This document shows positions 7,521-17,372 of a stretch of 64,000 nucleotides of DNA, piece by piece. Position 1 is the first letter of the stretch. The number at the start of each line of letters is the position of its first letter. The stretch is from Ignavibacteriales bacterium (GTDB taxonomy: Bacteria > Bacteroidota > Ignavibacteria > Ignavibacteriales > Melioribacteraceae). The DNA lies in contig JACOUS010000019.1 of the NCBI GenBank assembly GCA_016177735.1, positions 16,818 through 80,817 on the forward strand, in the 5' to 3' direction. The translations under genes and the position numbers were made by a program. The notes below the pieces were generated by a model. The model was given only the letters and a program-made list of their open reading frames with translations, did no database searches and was not told the origin of the DNA.

Positions 7521-8749
7521 TGAGCGAAGTAATCAACAACGGCAGAATAAGAATCGACGAACTAAAAAATCTGATTCTCGATCTTCACAAGGGAAAAACG
7601 ATTGACGAAACGAGAGCGAAACTTAAAGACGCACTTGGCACTGTTCCATATGACGACGTGGTGCGTGCGGAAGAAGAATTAATTAAAGAAGGGCTCGACC
7701 GCGAAGAGGTATTAAAGTTCTGCGATCTTCACACCGAAGCATTGAAAGGAAATATTGATCTCTCCTTTGCAAAAAAGATTCCCGAAGGACACCCGGTTGA
7801 TATTTTCATCAAAGAGAACAATGAAATCCGCAGTGTGACCGACAATATCAAGCACATCTTTTATGAAAACAGCGTGCGCGATCCGCACTTTGATTCGAGC
7901 GATCTTCTATTAAAACTTCACGGTGAGTTTAATGCGCTGATGGATATCGAAAAACATTATCTGCGGAAAGAAAATCTTCTCTTCCCTTTCATGGAAAAAC
8001 ACAACATCACGGGTCCGCCCATGGTAATGTGGGGCAAACATGATGAAACTCGAGCACTGCTCAAATCTGCGTTTCAATTGTTTGATACAAAAGAAACAAC
8101 TAATGCGGAAACGGTTGAGGGATTTATCGAATTTATTTTTGCACCATCACTGAAAGCGATAGAAGAGATGATTTACAAAGAAGAGAAAATACTTTTCCCG
8201 ATGTGCATGGATACATTAATGGAAGACGAATGGTACCAGATTTACAAACAGAGCGATGAGATCGGCTACTGTTTGTACTCGCCGGAAAAATCATGGCTGC
8301 CGCAGTCGATTCATGACTTCGATAAAACAAATACTGACAACACAATAAAATTTGAGAACGGTTATTTAAAACCGGAAGAGCTCGAATCGATATTCAACAC
8401 ATTGCCGTTTGATATTACATTTGTTGATAAAGACGACAAAGTAAAATTTTTCTCGCACGGTATTGACCGGATTTTTCACAGACCGAAAGCTGTACTCGGC
8501 AGACAAGTGCAGTACTGCCATCCGCCGTCAAGTGTGCATGTTGTCAATCAAATTTTAGACGACTTCAAAAGCGGCAGACAAGATGCGGCAAAATTTTGGA
8601 TTAATCTCCACGGCAAATTTGTACACATCTCTTACTTTGCCGTGCGCGATAAAGATAAAAATTATCTCGGCACGCTTGAATTAACTCACGACATCAACGA
8701 GTACAGAAATCTCGAAGGCGAGAGAAGAATTTTGCAGTACGAGAAATAG
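7520..8749 (+). CDS. DUF438 - hemerythrin - PAS protein
   Basis: A 409-residue cytoplasmic protein of three parts: DUF438 at about residues 10-80 (LILDLHKGKTIDETRAKLK), a hemerythrin-like helical domain at about 90-230 (HGEFNALMDIEKHYLRKENLLFP, split here by position only), and a C-terminal PAS domain at about 285-405 with the family sequence GRQVQYCHPPSSVHVV. Such proteins accompany RIC and DUF1858/DUF2249 proteins in anaerobes and are presumed sensors or scavengers of NO or O2; no output domain is present. The start overlaps the RIC stop codon, so it is translationally coupled. Confidence 0.85.
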   Translation: MSEVINNGRIRIDELKNLILDLHKGKTIDETRAKLKDALGTVPYDDVVRAEEELIKEGLDREEVLKFCDLHTEALKGNIDLSFAKKIPEGHPVDIFIKENNEIRSVTDNIKHIFYENSVRDPHFDSSDLLLKLHGEFNALMDIEKHYLRKENLLFPFMEKHNITGPPMVMWGKHDETRALLKSAFQLFDTKETTNAETVEGFIEFIFAPSLKAIEEMIYKEEKILFPMCMDTLMEDEWYQIYKQSDEIGYCLYSPEKSWLPQSIHDFDKTNTDNTIKFENGYLKPEELESIFNTLPFDITFVDKDDKVKFFSHGIDRIFHRPKAVLGRQVQYCHPPSSVHVVNQILDDFKSGRQDAAKFWINLHGKFVHISYFAVRDKDKNYLGTLELTHDINEYRNLEGERRILQYEK

Positions 8750-8789
8750 TTTTTCGATTTGTTCACAAAATTTTTTAGAAGGAAACAAC

Positions 8790-9308
8790 ATGAATAAATT
8801 TTTGGATATCACTCCGCAGACAATCGTAGGCGAATTATTAAATACTTATCCCGAACTCGAAGATGAGTTGATACGGATTTCGCCGGTGTTTCAGAAATTA
8901 AAAAATCCCGTTATGCGGAAGACTGTTGCGAAGGTGGCAACACTAAAACAAGCGGCGATGATTGCAAACATTTCTACGGCACAATTGATAAATGCTTTGC
9001 GGAGCGCAGTAAATCTGGACAAGATAAGTATTGAAGAAGATAAAAAAAGCGTTCAGCAAAAACCCGGCTGGATTAATTCCGAAAAGATTAAATTTGAGTA
9101 CGACATCAGCATCGATCTCGAAAACGGATTGCATCCGGCGGCAAAAGTTACAAAGGAAGTTTTACAACTTAACAACGATGAAATATATTTATTGATATCT
9201 CCATTTATCCCGGCACCGCTGATCAAAATACTTGAAGAAAAAGGTTTTGATGTTTACACCGGGGAGCAAAACGAAGGCACCTTTCATAACTACATAAAAA
9301 AGAAATAA
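8790..9308 (+). CDS. DUF1858-DUF2249 protein
   Basis: A 172-residue protein with a DUF1858 domain (residues 3-75, ITPQTIVGELLNTYPELEDE) and a C-terminal DUF2249 domain (about 105-170, LENGLHPAAKVTKEV...GFDVYTGEQ) with a TusA/SirA-like fold. DUF1858 often occurs with RIC and hybrid-cluster proteins and DUF2249 with cupins and N-oxide reductases; both functions are unknown. The operon position between the hemerythrin-PAS protein and a methyltransferase suggests a part in nitrosative stress. GAAGG lies 8 bases before the ATG. Confidence 0.8.
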   Translation: MNKFLDITPQTIVGELLNTYPELEDELIRISPVFQKLKNPVMRKTVAKVATLKQAAMIANISTAQLINALRSAVNLDKISIEEDKKSVQQKPGWINSEKIKFEYDISIDLENGLHPAAKVTKEVLQLNNDEIYLLISPFIPAPLIKILEEKGFDVYTGEQNEGTFHNYIKKK

Positions 9309-10051
9309 TGGATCGAACAAAATTTTACGACGGTGTTTCCGGTTTCTATGATAAAATGATCGACTTCGAAAAGAATTTGAATTTGCGAATCGATGCGTAC
9401 AAAACAATATTTCCGGCATACGGAAACATTGTCGATATTGGATGCGGAGTCGGTCTCGATTCGATTGCGCTCGCAAAGAACGGACACGCCGTTACAGCTT
9501 TTGACATTTCACCCCAAATGATCGGAATGGTAAAAGTAAATTCCGAAAAGTATGATGTAAAAATAAAGACGGGTGTTTTTGCATTCAACACGATTCCAAA
9601 ATCGTATCACGGTAAATTTAACAACGCTGTTTCCGTGGGCAACACAATTGCACATCTCACAAAAAAAGAATTATTGAGCGGATTCAAAAAAATTTATGCT
9701 CTGTTGAAACCCGGCGGCAAAGTTTTTCTACATATTTTGAATTACACGGCTATTATAAAAATGAAAAAACGGATCAACAATATTGCAAACAGAGACGGCT
9801 CTGTAATTATCCGTTTTTATGATTTTGAAAACGAGCATGTGCAATTCAACATTCTCTCTTTTCCTTTGAACAACCCGAAAGAGTTTGATCTGTACACTAC
9901 AAATCATTATCCACACACAAAAAAAGAAATTGAAACAGCACTGAGATCGGCTGGTTTTTCAAAAGTAAAATCAGCGGGTGATTTTTATGGAAACAAATTC
10001 AGCGTGAGGGATTCCAAAGATTTATTTATTGAAGCACACAGACTGGAATAG
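9308..10051 (+). CDS. SAM-dependent methyltransferase
   Basis: A 247-residue class I methyltransferase. Motif I is VDIGCGVGLDS (residues 41-51), followed by AFDISPQMI for the ribose-binding acidic loop, and LLKPGGKVFLHILN for motif III. The substrate cannot be read from sequence. It begins inside the stop codon of the DUF1858 gene (TAATG) and is the last gene of the operon, converging on the PH-domain gene with 3 bp between stop codons. Its presence in a nitrosative-stress operon is unexplained. Confidence 0.8.
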   Translation: MDRTKFYDGVSGFYDKMIDFEKNLNLRIDAYKTIFPAYGNIVDIGCGVGLDSIALAKNGHAVTAFDISPQMIGMVKVNSEKYDVKIKTGVFAFNTIPKSYHGKFNNAVSVGNTIAHLTKKELLSGFKKIYALLKPGGKVFLHILNYTAIIKMKKRINNIANRDGSVIIRFYDFENEHVQFNILSFPLNNPKEFDLYTTNHYPHTKKEIETALRSAGFSKVKSAGDFYGNKFSVRDSKDLFIEAHRLE

Positions 10052-10054
10052 CAG

Positions 10055-10654
10055 TTACAATTCTCTTCCACAATAGCGGCAAACTTTTGCGCGTGCTTTA
10101 ATTTTTTCGGCACAGTAAGGGCATTCTTTCATCTCTTCTCCAATTTCGCCGTCAACGGCATCCGCAAGTTTATACGCTTGTTTGTTGAGCTGAGCTTCTT
10201 TGTAAATTTCTTGTGCGATGGAAAGTGCTTCTTTCAATTTTTTCGGATTGGAAATGCTTGTATAACTTGTTTCGCCGAGTTCTGCGGCGGTTTGAATCTG
10301 CACATCACCGTAACCAAAAATTCTTCCGAAGATCGATTGATAATACGAGACATTATTTATCTTATCGATCGGACTCTCTTTCGAGTTAACACTGAAAACA
10401 CCGCTCTCGTCAATCACACGGTAATTTGTTACAGCCCACAAATCATTTTTCCAGCCGAAGTATCTAAATGCAAAGTAGAAAATTGCAAGCACCGGAACAG
10501 CAAGATACAAATCATTTGCACCGGCAACTTTGAAATATGTGTAGAGCGGTAAAACGATAAGAGCAATTGTGATCAACGAAGGGATAATAAGAAAGAACCA
10601 ATGTTTGCGTGTTTCAAAAAGAATTTGTTCGTCTTTGCGTAATGATGTTTTCAA
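10055..10654 (-). CDS. Membrane PH-domain protein with C-terminal zinc ribbon
   Basis: A 199-residue protein. Two membrane segments occupy about residues 20-68 (WFFLIIPSLITIALIVLPLY and LYLAVPVLAIFYFAFRYF), followed by a bacterial PH-like domain (YRVIDESGVFSVNSKE...GYGDVQIQTA) and a C-terminal zinc ribbon CPYCAEKIKARAKVCRYCGR (two CxxC pairs). Function is unknown; proteins of this class are thought to be membrane-associated scaffolds. It is only 25 bp downstream of the Rrf2 gene on the same strand and may be co-transcribed with it. Confidence 0.8.
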   Translation of the reverse strand: MKTSLRKDEQILFETRKHWFFLIIPSLITIALIVLPLYTYFKVAGANDLYLAVPVLAIFYFAFRYFGWKNDLWAVTNYRVIDESGVFSVNSKESPIDKINNVSYYQSIFGRIFGYGDVQIQTAAELGETSYTSISNPKKLKEALSIAQEIYKEAQLNKQAYKLADAVDGEIGEEMKECPYCAEKIKARAKVCRYCGREL

Positions 10655-10679
10655 TTTATTCTCATTTAATTGATAGCTT

Positions 10680-11111
10680 CTACAAAGAAGTAATTTTTTG
10701 AATTGTTTTTTCTTTCAACTGTTCGAGAGTTTCATCACTCAACATTTTGTAAGCTTCATCGCGAAGTACGCCCCATTTATTGTGCACGGGACACGGTTTT
10801 TCAATTGAACATCCCGGAAAGCCGAGCACACACGATTTGAAAACATCGAGTCCGTCGATAGCTTCAACTATATCTATCAACTTAACTTGGTTTGGATTTT
10901 TTGCAAGATAGAATCCGCCGTTCTTTCCTTTTTTTGAACCGACAATACCGCTGACTGTAAGTATCTGTAAAACTTTTGAAACAAATTCTTTCGGAACTTT
11001 TAATTCTTTCGATACTTCTTCGGCATTAAAAATAATTTTTTCTTTTTTTATCGAAAGGAAAAGGACAGCTTGAAGCCCAAGTTCGCATGCTTTGGAAAAG
11101 AAAACTGTCAT
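10680..11111 (-). CDS. Rrf2-family transcriptional regulator with iron-sulfur-type cysteines
   Basis: A 143-residue winged-helix regulator of the Rrf2 family (IscR, NsrR, RsrR). The N-terminal DNA-binding part (about residues 1-75) has the family pattern VPKEFVSKVLQILTVSGIV followed by GKNGGFYLAKNP. Three cysteines in CVLGFPGCSIEKPCPVH (around residues 93-110) match the cluster-ligand spacing of NsrR/IscR-type members. Location next to RIC, HAO-like and nos genes makes an NO or Fe-S sensor likely. The candidate operators at 4322, 6522 and 6670 would be its targets. No copy of that element was seen upstream of this gene. Confidence 0.85.
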   Translation of the reverse strand: MTVFFSKACELGLQAVLFLSIKKEKIIFNAEEVSKELKVPKEFVSKVLQILTVSGIVGSKKGKNGGFYLAKNPNQVKLIDIVEAIDGLDVFKSCVLGFPGCSIEKPCPVHNKWGVLRDEAYKMLSDETLEQLKEKTIQKITSL

Positions 11112-11200
11112 AACTATAGATTCATTTGTGAGTTAAAAGAATTAATAATTCTGAATAGCAATCTAAAAGAATGGAAGCAAATATCAATGAGATGAAAATA

Positions 11201-11232
11201 AAAAAGGCGCCTCTGTTGGAAGCGCCGATCTA
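11201..11232 (-). terminator. Hairpin between the beta-barrel gene and the Rrf2 gene
   Basis: GGCGCCTCTGTTGGAAGCGCC forms a GC-rich stem flanked by A and T runs on both sides. It lies just after the stop codon of the minus-strand beta-barrel gene and would terminate that transcript; the sequence is nearly symmetric and could also act in the other direction. Confidence 0.7.
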
Positions 11233-11239
11233 AAAAAAT

Positions 11240-11902
11240 TTAGAGAATGGAAAATTTCAGCCCAACCTGTGCCTGAAAAGTCATGAGCTTCCATTCCACA
11301 TCCTCGATAACATTGGACAGCCCGTAACCAAAAGTCAGTTGCGGTACAATATCAATTTTATCGGCAAGCGGAATTTCGAAACCGGCACCGGCTTTTAATC
11401 CAAAACGTGTTTGCGTATTCTTCAAAGTAGTTTTTGTTTTGTAAGTTGTCTCGTCGTTTTGGTAGGTGTAACCCGGCGTTAGAATTGACTGAGTGGTTTC
11501 ATTTTCTGCTTCAATATTGAAACCCAACTCCGGTCCAAAAACAAAATAAAATCTTGAAGGGAGAGAAAACTTTAAGAGCGTTTCGATCTGAAAATAAGCA
11601 AGGCTGGCGCTTATATCATTATTAAATTGAACGCCGCCTTGATTAAAATCATACGAATAAGAACCGCTTCTGTTATCATAAAATGCCAAGCCGGCAATTA
11701 ACCCTACAGATTGCGAAAAAGATAAATCGGCTTGAGCGCCTACCATAAATCCGAAACCGTTTCCATTTTCTTCCAAATCGGAACCATTATGAAGATTGAA
11801 ATTAATACCTGTAACCGGAGTTACTCCCATTTTAAATTGTGCATTGCCGGTTACGTTTAAGATCAATAAAAGAATCCAGATTAGTAAAAATGATTTTTTC
11901 AT
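11240..11902 (-). CDS. Outer-membrane beta-barrel protein
   Basis: A 220-residue secreted protein with an N-terminal signal peptide (SFLLIWILLLILNVTGNAQ) and alternating hydrophobic strands separated by Gly-rich turns, ending in VGLKFSIL. These are features of the small PorT/OMP_b-brl type barrels common in Bacteroidota. The ligand and role are unknown. It is preceded by AGGAGGGTAC, a strong ribosome-binding site 5 bases before the ATG, and followed by a terminator, so it is probably monocistronic. Confidence 0.75.
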   Translation of the reverse strand: MKKSFLLIWILLLILNVTGNAQFKMGVTPVTGINFNLHNGSDLEENGNGFGFMVGAQADLSFSQSVGLIAGLAFYDNRSGSYSYDFNQGGVQFNNDISASLAYFQIETLLKFSLPSRFYFVFGPELGFNIEAENETTQSILTPGYTYQNDETTYKTKTTLKNTQTRFGLKAGAGFEIPLADKIDIVPQLTFGYGLSNVIEDVEWKLMTFQAQVGLKFSIL

Positions 11903-12007
11903 TGTACCCTCCTAAAATTAACGTGGAAACAATGTTATTTAATTATGTACTAACCGGAACTGAGTAAAATCTTTTGAAAGGAATGAATTTTTTTTTGAGA
12001 AAAAGAT

Positions 12008-12027
12008 AAAACCCGCCTAAGCGGGTT
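12008..12027 (-). terminator. Terminator of the RlpA gene
   Basis: AAACCCGC-CTAA-GCGGGTTT, a perfect 8-bp stem with a 4-base loop just after the rlpA stop codon, with TTTTATC following on the minus strand. Confidence 0.85.
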
Positions 12028-12031
12028 TAAA

Positions 12032-12514
12032 TTAATTCAGCAGAGAAACGGGATAGATTTGCTCGCTTGTGGAAAGCTCTTCTACTTTAACTCTAATAAC
12101 TCCCCTTTGAATCATTCCAAGAGCAAGCGCTGTGCCTTTGGATAAATCAATATCGCGTCCTTCAATAAAAGGACCCCTATCATTAATGCGAACTACAACA
12201 GATTTACCATTTCGGATGTTGGTAATTCTAAGAAAGGTACCAAACGGCAGTTCTTTATGTGCGGCGGTTAATGCCATCTGGTTATAAATTTCACCGTTAG
12301 CTGTTAACTTCCCGTGAAATTTGGGACCATACCAGGATGCAATCATATTCCCAAGATCATTGAAGTCAACAGAAGTTAGACTTGGCTTTGCATCTTTGCT
12401 TACGGTAATTTTATCAGCACCGGAGTTTTCGTTAGCGGAACTTTCGCTAAAGTTTATAAAGCCAGCACTCGCTATCAAAAATGTCACGGTGAAGATTATT
12501 TTTATCGTACGCAA
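12032..12514 (-). CDS. rlpA: RlpA-like septal/cell-wall protein with a double-psi beta-barrel
   Basis: A 160-residue exported protein with an N-terminal signal segment (IIFTVTFLIASAGFINF) and a double-psi beta-barrel domain at about residues 58-150. The family motifs are ASWYGPKFHGKLTANGE, ALTAAHKELPFGT and VRINDRGPFIEGRDIDLS. RlpA proteins cleave or bind denuded peptidoglycan glycan strands; the catalytic Asp in the RGPFI...RDIDLS segment is present. There is no SPOR domain and no lipobox Cys, so it is a minimal version. A terminator follows. Confidence 0.85.
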   Translation of the reverse strand: MRTIKIIFTVTFLIASAGFINFSESSANENSGADKITVSKDAKPSLTSVDFNDLGNMIASWYGPKFHGKLTANGEIYNQMALTAAHKELPFGTFLRITNIRNGKSVVVRINDRGPFIEGRDIDLSKGTALALGMIQRGVIRVKVEELSTSEQIYPVSLLN

Positions 12515-12588
12515 TATTACCTCGTGTTTTGTTAGACATACCTATTAGTTTGAATAAAGGAAAACTTTAGGCTAAAATGCTTTAGTAC

Positions 12589-12894
12589 CTAATTCTTTGG
12601 ATAAGACAAGAACCCTTTATTGGTTCTGTAACGGTTCGGAAGTAGAGCAATACTTTGCTCAGTTGTAAAGATTAATGAAATGTTGTAATAAATTTCAGGA
12701 TTTGCCTGAAACTGAAGTGTGTTGTAATCACTTAATACTTCATTTGAACGGAAGTCGGTTTGTGATATTGTTACACAGCCCGGAACAATTTTATCGGATT
12801 TGGCTGTCGAGCCGGCATTTGTAATGTTGCCCGTTAATATTAAAAGAAAGAGCAACCGGGCAAAAACTCGATATGTTTTATTTACATTCTTCAT
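12589..12894 (-). CDS. Small secreted protein of unknown function
   Basis: A 101-residue protein with a clear signal peptide (VFARLLFLLILTGNITNAG, residues 10-28) and a short mature part with one Cys (VPGCVTIS). No family is recognised. It lies upstream of the RlpA gene on the same strand with 74 bp between them and divergent from the TonB-receptor gene. The coding call rests on the signal peptide and the clean position of the frame. Confidence 0.55.
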   Translation of the reverse strand: MKNVNKTYRVFARLLFLLILTGNITNAGSTAKSDKIVPGCVTISQTDFRSNEVLSDYNTLQFQANPEIYYNISLIFTTEQSIALLPNRYRTNKGFLSYPKN

Positions 12895-12991
12895 TTGCTG
12901 GGGTAAAGTTAGGCATTTTTAATTATTTTTGGAAAAACAAAATAAGCTGACGAATTAAATTTAAAATACGGGACTTGAAATTCGTCCATTT

Positions 12992-15049
12992 ATGCTGTTT
13001 TTAAAACTTCGGGGGAAAAATTTTTTTATGAACCGTTGCTTTCAGCTTCTTGCCAGTGCTAAATCTGTTTTGGATTTAAACCGAATTAACCTTATCAAAA
13101 TTTTTATGGTTATTCTTTTTTTGAACATTCTCGTTCTGTCAACAAATAGAATCAGTGCACAAGAAAAAGATTCGATCAAAACTTATCATCTGAAAGATAT
13201 CACCGTAAAAGGTCTGCTCGAGCTTGAGCCGGAATCATTCATAAAAATTAACACTCCGATAATCGGCAAGTCGGATGCTTCAACAGTTATTGATCTCGGC
13301 AAAAATATTCCATCCGTAAAAATTCAAACGAACTCGCGCGGTGAAAGCCTTTTCTTTTTTAGAGGAAGCGGAGAGAGACAGCTAACCCTCTTTTTTGACG
13401 GTGTTCCGATCAACATTCCATGGGATAACCGTATTGACTTGAGCTTGATTCCATCTCAAACAATTGAAGAGATAACTGTTTTAAAAGGAATTCCGCCGGC
13501 AATTTTTGGTGCGAATGCTATCGCCGGAGTAATAAATATCTCTTCAAAAAATTTAACGGACGAAACCGGCTCGCTGTCGGTACAACTTGGAGAGAATAAT
13601 CACAAAAATTTTTCCGGTTTGTGGGGAGACGGAAACGATAAACTTTCCTATTTGATTTCCGCTTCTTACAAAAATTCGGACGGATTCCGTTTGCCGGAAA
13701 ATTTTGACGACCCGTCGAATCCCGATACAAAGCGTATTAACAGTTACATTGAAACGAAAAATATTTTTGGAAAATTGAATTACAAGTTTTCCGATTCATT
13801 CGAGAGCAGATTATCAGTTACATACATTGATTCTAAAAAGGGAGTGCCGCCGGAAATAGGCGCAGCAAATCCGCGCTACTGGAAATATCCGTTATGGAAA
13901 AACCTTATTGTTGCCGCGAACGGAACTTGGAAGATTAATGAATGAAACTCCGCGGTTAATTACAACTTTTCACTGACACGATTCAACTTGCAGATTGATC
14001 AATACAGCGAGCAATCTTTCAAAACAATTAACGAGACAGAAAAGAATTACGATCAAGTTTTTAGAGGCAGAATTGTTTACACAAATGTTATCGGCGATAA
14101 CTCCTTGATTAAAATTGCATTTAACGGACAATCATTCCGTCACGAAGAAAAATTTCTATCAAACAATTTCTCTCCTTTAACATATTCCGAAAATATTTTC
14201 AGCATCGGAACAGAATATGAGTACGTGAAAGAAAAATATGTTGTTTCTCTCGGCGGAAGTTACGATTGGCTGAACACACCACGTACCGGCGACAAATCCG
14301 GCAAAGATCCGCAAAGCGGCTTCGCTATTAACGGTGCATTTGTTTATCGTTTACAAAATGATCTTTCGGTGAGGTTAAATCTCGGAAGGAAAACGCGCTT
14401 CCCTTCTTTGCGGGAAACATTTTCCGGCGCACTCGGTCGCTTCGTTCCAAATCCAGGATTGAAATCGGAAATTGCTCACTCCGGCGAGATCGGCTTCAAT
14501 TATAAAAATCAATTCTTCACGGCGGATGCTTCTTTCTTTTTAACTTATTTGAGCGACGGCATCGTGCGTAAAAGTTTTACGGGCGGAAAATTTATGCGCG
14601 TTAACAAAGATCAAATCAGAACATATGGATTTGAATTTGCATCTTCGTACAAGCCCGATGAAAAAGTAAATATGGTTTTCAATTTCACGTATTTAAACGC
14701 AAAAGCAAAAAACTCAGCCGGGAAATTTGACGGCACACTCGAATATAAACCTCAGTTATCCTCATCGCTCAATTTTGATTACATGTTTACAACAGATTTT
14801 TCCGTACTCGCCGAATTTGAGTATCTCGCAAAAGAATACGGCTTGAAAGAAGGGAGCGCTGCTTTTCAAAAACTTCCCGAATATTTAATTGTAAATTTCC
14901 GCGCGGCATATTTGTTCCTCTTCGATAAAAATAACAAACTGGAATTTTACGTACGCCTCAATAATTTTTTCGACAAACTTTACTACACGCAGTTCGGTCT
15001 GCCCGAAGCCGGGCGGCAATATTACTTCGGCACTAATTTTTCGCTTTAA
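12992..15049 (+). pseudogene. TonB-dependent outer-membrane receptor interrupted by an in-frame TGA
   Basis: Together the two halves encode a TonB-dependent receptor: signal segment (MVILFLNILVLSTNRISAQ), plug domain at about residues 85-195 (VIDLGKNIPSVKIQTNSRG, FFFRGSGERQ, AIFGANAIAGVINI) and a beta-barrel that ends in a C-terminal aromatic/hydrophobic strand (YYFGTNFSL). The frame is stopped at 13943-13945 (TGA, after INE) and continues in the same frame (NSAVNYNFSLTRF) to 15049. A G-to-A change in a Trp codon (TGG) would explain it. TGA is a normal stop elsewhere here, so recoding is unlikely; the cause is a nonsense mutation or a sequence error. The start could be 12992, 13028 or 13106. 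No partner transporter is adjacent, so the substrate is unknown. Confidence 0.85.
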
Positions 15050-15065
15050 CTTTTTGTCAAAGAAA

Positions 15066-15084
15066 AAGGCGGCAGCGCCGCCTT
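15066..15084 (+). terminator. Hairpin after the TonB receptor
   Basis: AAGGCGGC-AGC-GCCGCCTT, a perfect 8-bp GC-rich stem with a 3-base loop, between two converging genes. It is followed by TCCTTGATTCTTG rather than a clean T run, but the converging layout supports a terminator. Confidence 0.7.
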
Positions 15085-15124
15085 CCTTGATTCTTGATTT
15101 TAGATTCTTGATACTTGTTTGATA

Positions 15125-15634
15125 CTACTTTAAAAGCAGCATCTTTTTCGTTACTGAACTTGATGATGTTGTTAAATTGTAGAAGTAAACACCGCTCGGT
15201 AGTCTGCTTGCATTGAATTCTATTTCATGTTTGCCGACTTCGAACAATCCGTCTGCAAGCACTGCTACTTCTCTTCCAAGTATATCGTATACTTTTAATC
15301 TAACTACATCTTTTGAAGAGAGAGTGAATGTTATTTTTGTTGTTGGGTTAAAGGGATTTGGGTAATTCTGTGCAAGTTCAAAATTGGTTGGTAATGCCGG
15401 TTCGTCTTTTTCTACACCCACAATTGCATTTAATTGGTAATAACCGAGACTATCCGTGATAACCGAATCAACAACCGAATTGGTCAGTGAATTATATAAA
15501 ACAACTGCCGCATGGCTAACATACTGACTATCTGTTAATATTCTTCCGGTTACTTTGTAGGTTTGGCTATTAATACTGTTATGATAAAACAAAAAGCAAA
15601 ATAATATCAGCAATGGGAAAAAGTATTTGTTCAT
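15125..15634 (-). CDS. Short secreted protein: carboxypeptidase-like repeat plus type IX sorting domain
   Basis: A 169-residue protein starting at the ATG before NKYFFPLLILFCFLF (signal peptide). It has one carboxypeptidase-regulatory-like beta-sandwich (YKVTGRILTDSQYVS...DSLGYYQL) and then a C-terminal sorting domain (LAQNYPNPFNPTTKITF, KVYDILGREVA, LPSGVYFYNL, ending KKMLLLK). The sorting domain marks cargo of the type IX secretion system. It is very short for such cargo, with no catalytic or adhesive body between the two modules, so it could be a shrunken remnant. An in-frame ATG further upstream (15781) is rejected because the signal peptide would be internal. Confidence 0.8.
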   Translation of the reverse strand: MNKYFFPLLILFCFLFYHNSINSQTYKVTGRILTDSQYVSHAAVVLYNSLTNSVVDSVITDSLGYYQLNAIVGVEKDEPALPTNFELAQNYPNPFNPTTKITFTLSSKDVVRLKVYDILGREVAVLADGLFEVGKHEIEFNASRLPSGVYFYNLTTSSSSVTKKMLLLK

Positions 15635-15875
15635 CTTCGCCATCGTAGCTACAGACGGAAATATAAAATATTGATAAAGATTGGCAAGTATTTTCCTACA
15701 AACGATTAGGGAAAAATCCTTGCACTTTCGCGGACATAGTGTGCCATATCTATAAAGTATTTTTTGCACTGCCACTGGCAATATCTGCTCGGTATAAATT
15801 TTGCATTTTTAGTTTCTGTTTTGCTCTCACACAGCTTTTTCATAATTTCGAAAAGAACAAATCATTTACTTTCTA

Positions 15876-17348
15876 ATGAAAAAAATTACAGCATTTATTC
15901 CTTTTACGGATGAAGAAGCAGCCTCTGCACTCGTCGAACAGCTCATTCAAAATGAATTGATCGGCAAAATTTTTATACTTGCCCCGTATAAAACAAAACG
16001 AATAAATAAAACAGAACAAATCGTTACCGATAATTTTCAAAGCTCATCAACCATTAAAAAAATTGTTGAATGTTCCGGCTCGCATTATACTCTTTTGATA
16101 AGCAAGCCGGTAAAAATTAATTTCGGTCAGTTTGCAGTTGAACGATTTATTCAAACAGCAGAAAACACCAACGCCGGAATTATTTTTTCCGATTACCTCG
16201 AAATAAAAGATGGCGTATTTCAGCCGCATCCTTTGATCGATTACCAGTATGGAAGTATCCGCGATGATTTTGATTTTGGTCCGGTTCTTCTTTTAAATAC
16301 TTCTGCATTGAAAAAATCAGCCGCACATTCAAAAAAGAATTATACGTTTGCCGGATTGTACAACATGCGGTTAAAATTATCGATGAACAATTCAATTCAA
16401 CGCATACCGGAATTTTTGTACACCGCTGAAGAAACCGATCTTCGCAATTCCGGCGAGAAGCAGTTCGATTATGTTGATCCGAAAAACCGCGAAGTACAAA
16501 TAGAAATGGAAAACGCCGCAGCAGAACATTTGAAAAGAATCGGCGCATTTGTAAAGCCGCCGTTTCAAGAAATTAATTTTACCGGAGTAAAATTTGAGTA
16601 CGAAGCTTCCATAATAATTCCGGTAAGAAATCGAGAAACAACAATTAAAGATGCGGTCAATTCTGCGTTGAGCCAAAAAACAAATTTCAATTACAACGTA
16701 ATTGTTGTTGATAATCATTCAACCGACAGCACAACGGAAATTCTTTTATCGCTTCTCGAAGAGAATAAAAATTTAATTCACATAATTCCGCAAAGGAAAG
16801 ATTTGTTTATCGGCGGATGCTGGAACGAAGCGGCGCACAACTCAAATTGCGGTAGGTTTGCAGTACAGTTGGACAGCGATGACCTCTATAAAGACGAAAA
16901 TACTCTGCAAAAAATTGTCGATAAATTTTACAGCGCTAAATGTGCAATGGTTATCGGCTCGTACAACCTCACTGATTTTGAGTTAAATGAAATTCCACCG
17001 GGATTAATCGACCACAAAGAATGGACTGACAAAAACGGTCCGAATAACGCATTGCGCATTAACGGGCTTGGAGCGCCGCGCGCTTTCTACACTCCAATTT
17101 TGCGGAAGATAAAAATTCCGAACGTTAGCTACGGCGAAGATTATTTCCTTGGCATAACGATTTCCGGCGAATATAAAATCGGAAGAATTTACGAACCGGT
17201 TTACAACTGCAGAAGATGGGAAGGAAACACAGATGCCGCACTCGATATTCAAAAAGTAAACGCAAATAATTCTTACAAAGATCGTCTTCGCACTTTTGAA
17301 ATACTCAGAAGACAAAAATTTATTCGTAAAACATTTGCAAAGAAATAA
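15876..17348 (+). CDS. Two-domain glycosyltransferase, family 2
   Basis: A 490-residue protein. The C-terminal half is a GT-A family 2 domain: [16 protein letters not shown] at about residue 248, [10 protein letters not shown] for nucleotide binding and the metal-binding [11 protein letters not shown] near residue 330. The N-terminal 230 residues resemble a degenerate glycosyltransferase-like Rossmann fold ([21 protein letters not shown]). No membrane segment. It is followed after 24 bp by the DUF4922 gene, suggesting a joint role in sugar nucleotide or cell-surface glycan metabolism. Confidence 0.75.
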   Translation: MKKITAFIPFTDEEAASALVEQLIQNELIGKIFILAPYKTKRINKTEQIVTDNFQSSSTIKKIVECSGSHYTLLISKPVKINFGQFAVERFIQTAENTNAGIIFSDYLEIKDGVFQPHPLIDYQYGSIRDDFDFGPVLLLNTSALKKSAAHSKKNYTFAGLYNMRLKLSMNNSIQRIPEFLYTAEETDLRNSGEKQFDYVDPKNREVQIEMENAAAEHLKRIGAFVKPPFQEINFTGVKFEYEASIIIPVRNRETTIKDAVNSALSQKTNFNYNVIVVDNHSTDSTTEILLSLLEENKNLIHIIPQRKDLFIGGCWNEAAHNSNCGRFAVQLDSDDLYKDENTLQKIVDKFYSAKCAMVIGSYNLTDFELNEIPPGLIDHKEWTDKNGPNNALRINGLGAPRAFYTPILRKIKIPNVSYGEDYFLGITISGEYKIGRIYEPVYNCRRWEGNTDAALDIQKVNANNSYKDRLRTFEILRRQKFIRKTFAKK

Positions 17349-17372
17349 AATTAAACACGCGGACAAACAATA

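Noticed and set aside
13943..13945. TGA read as Trp or selenocysteine in the TonB receptor
   Set aside because: TGA ends several intact genes here (for example at 2771, 18368 and 26669) and no SECIS-like hairpin follows, so a mutation or error is simpler.
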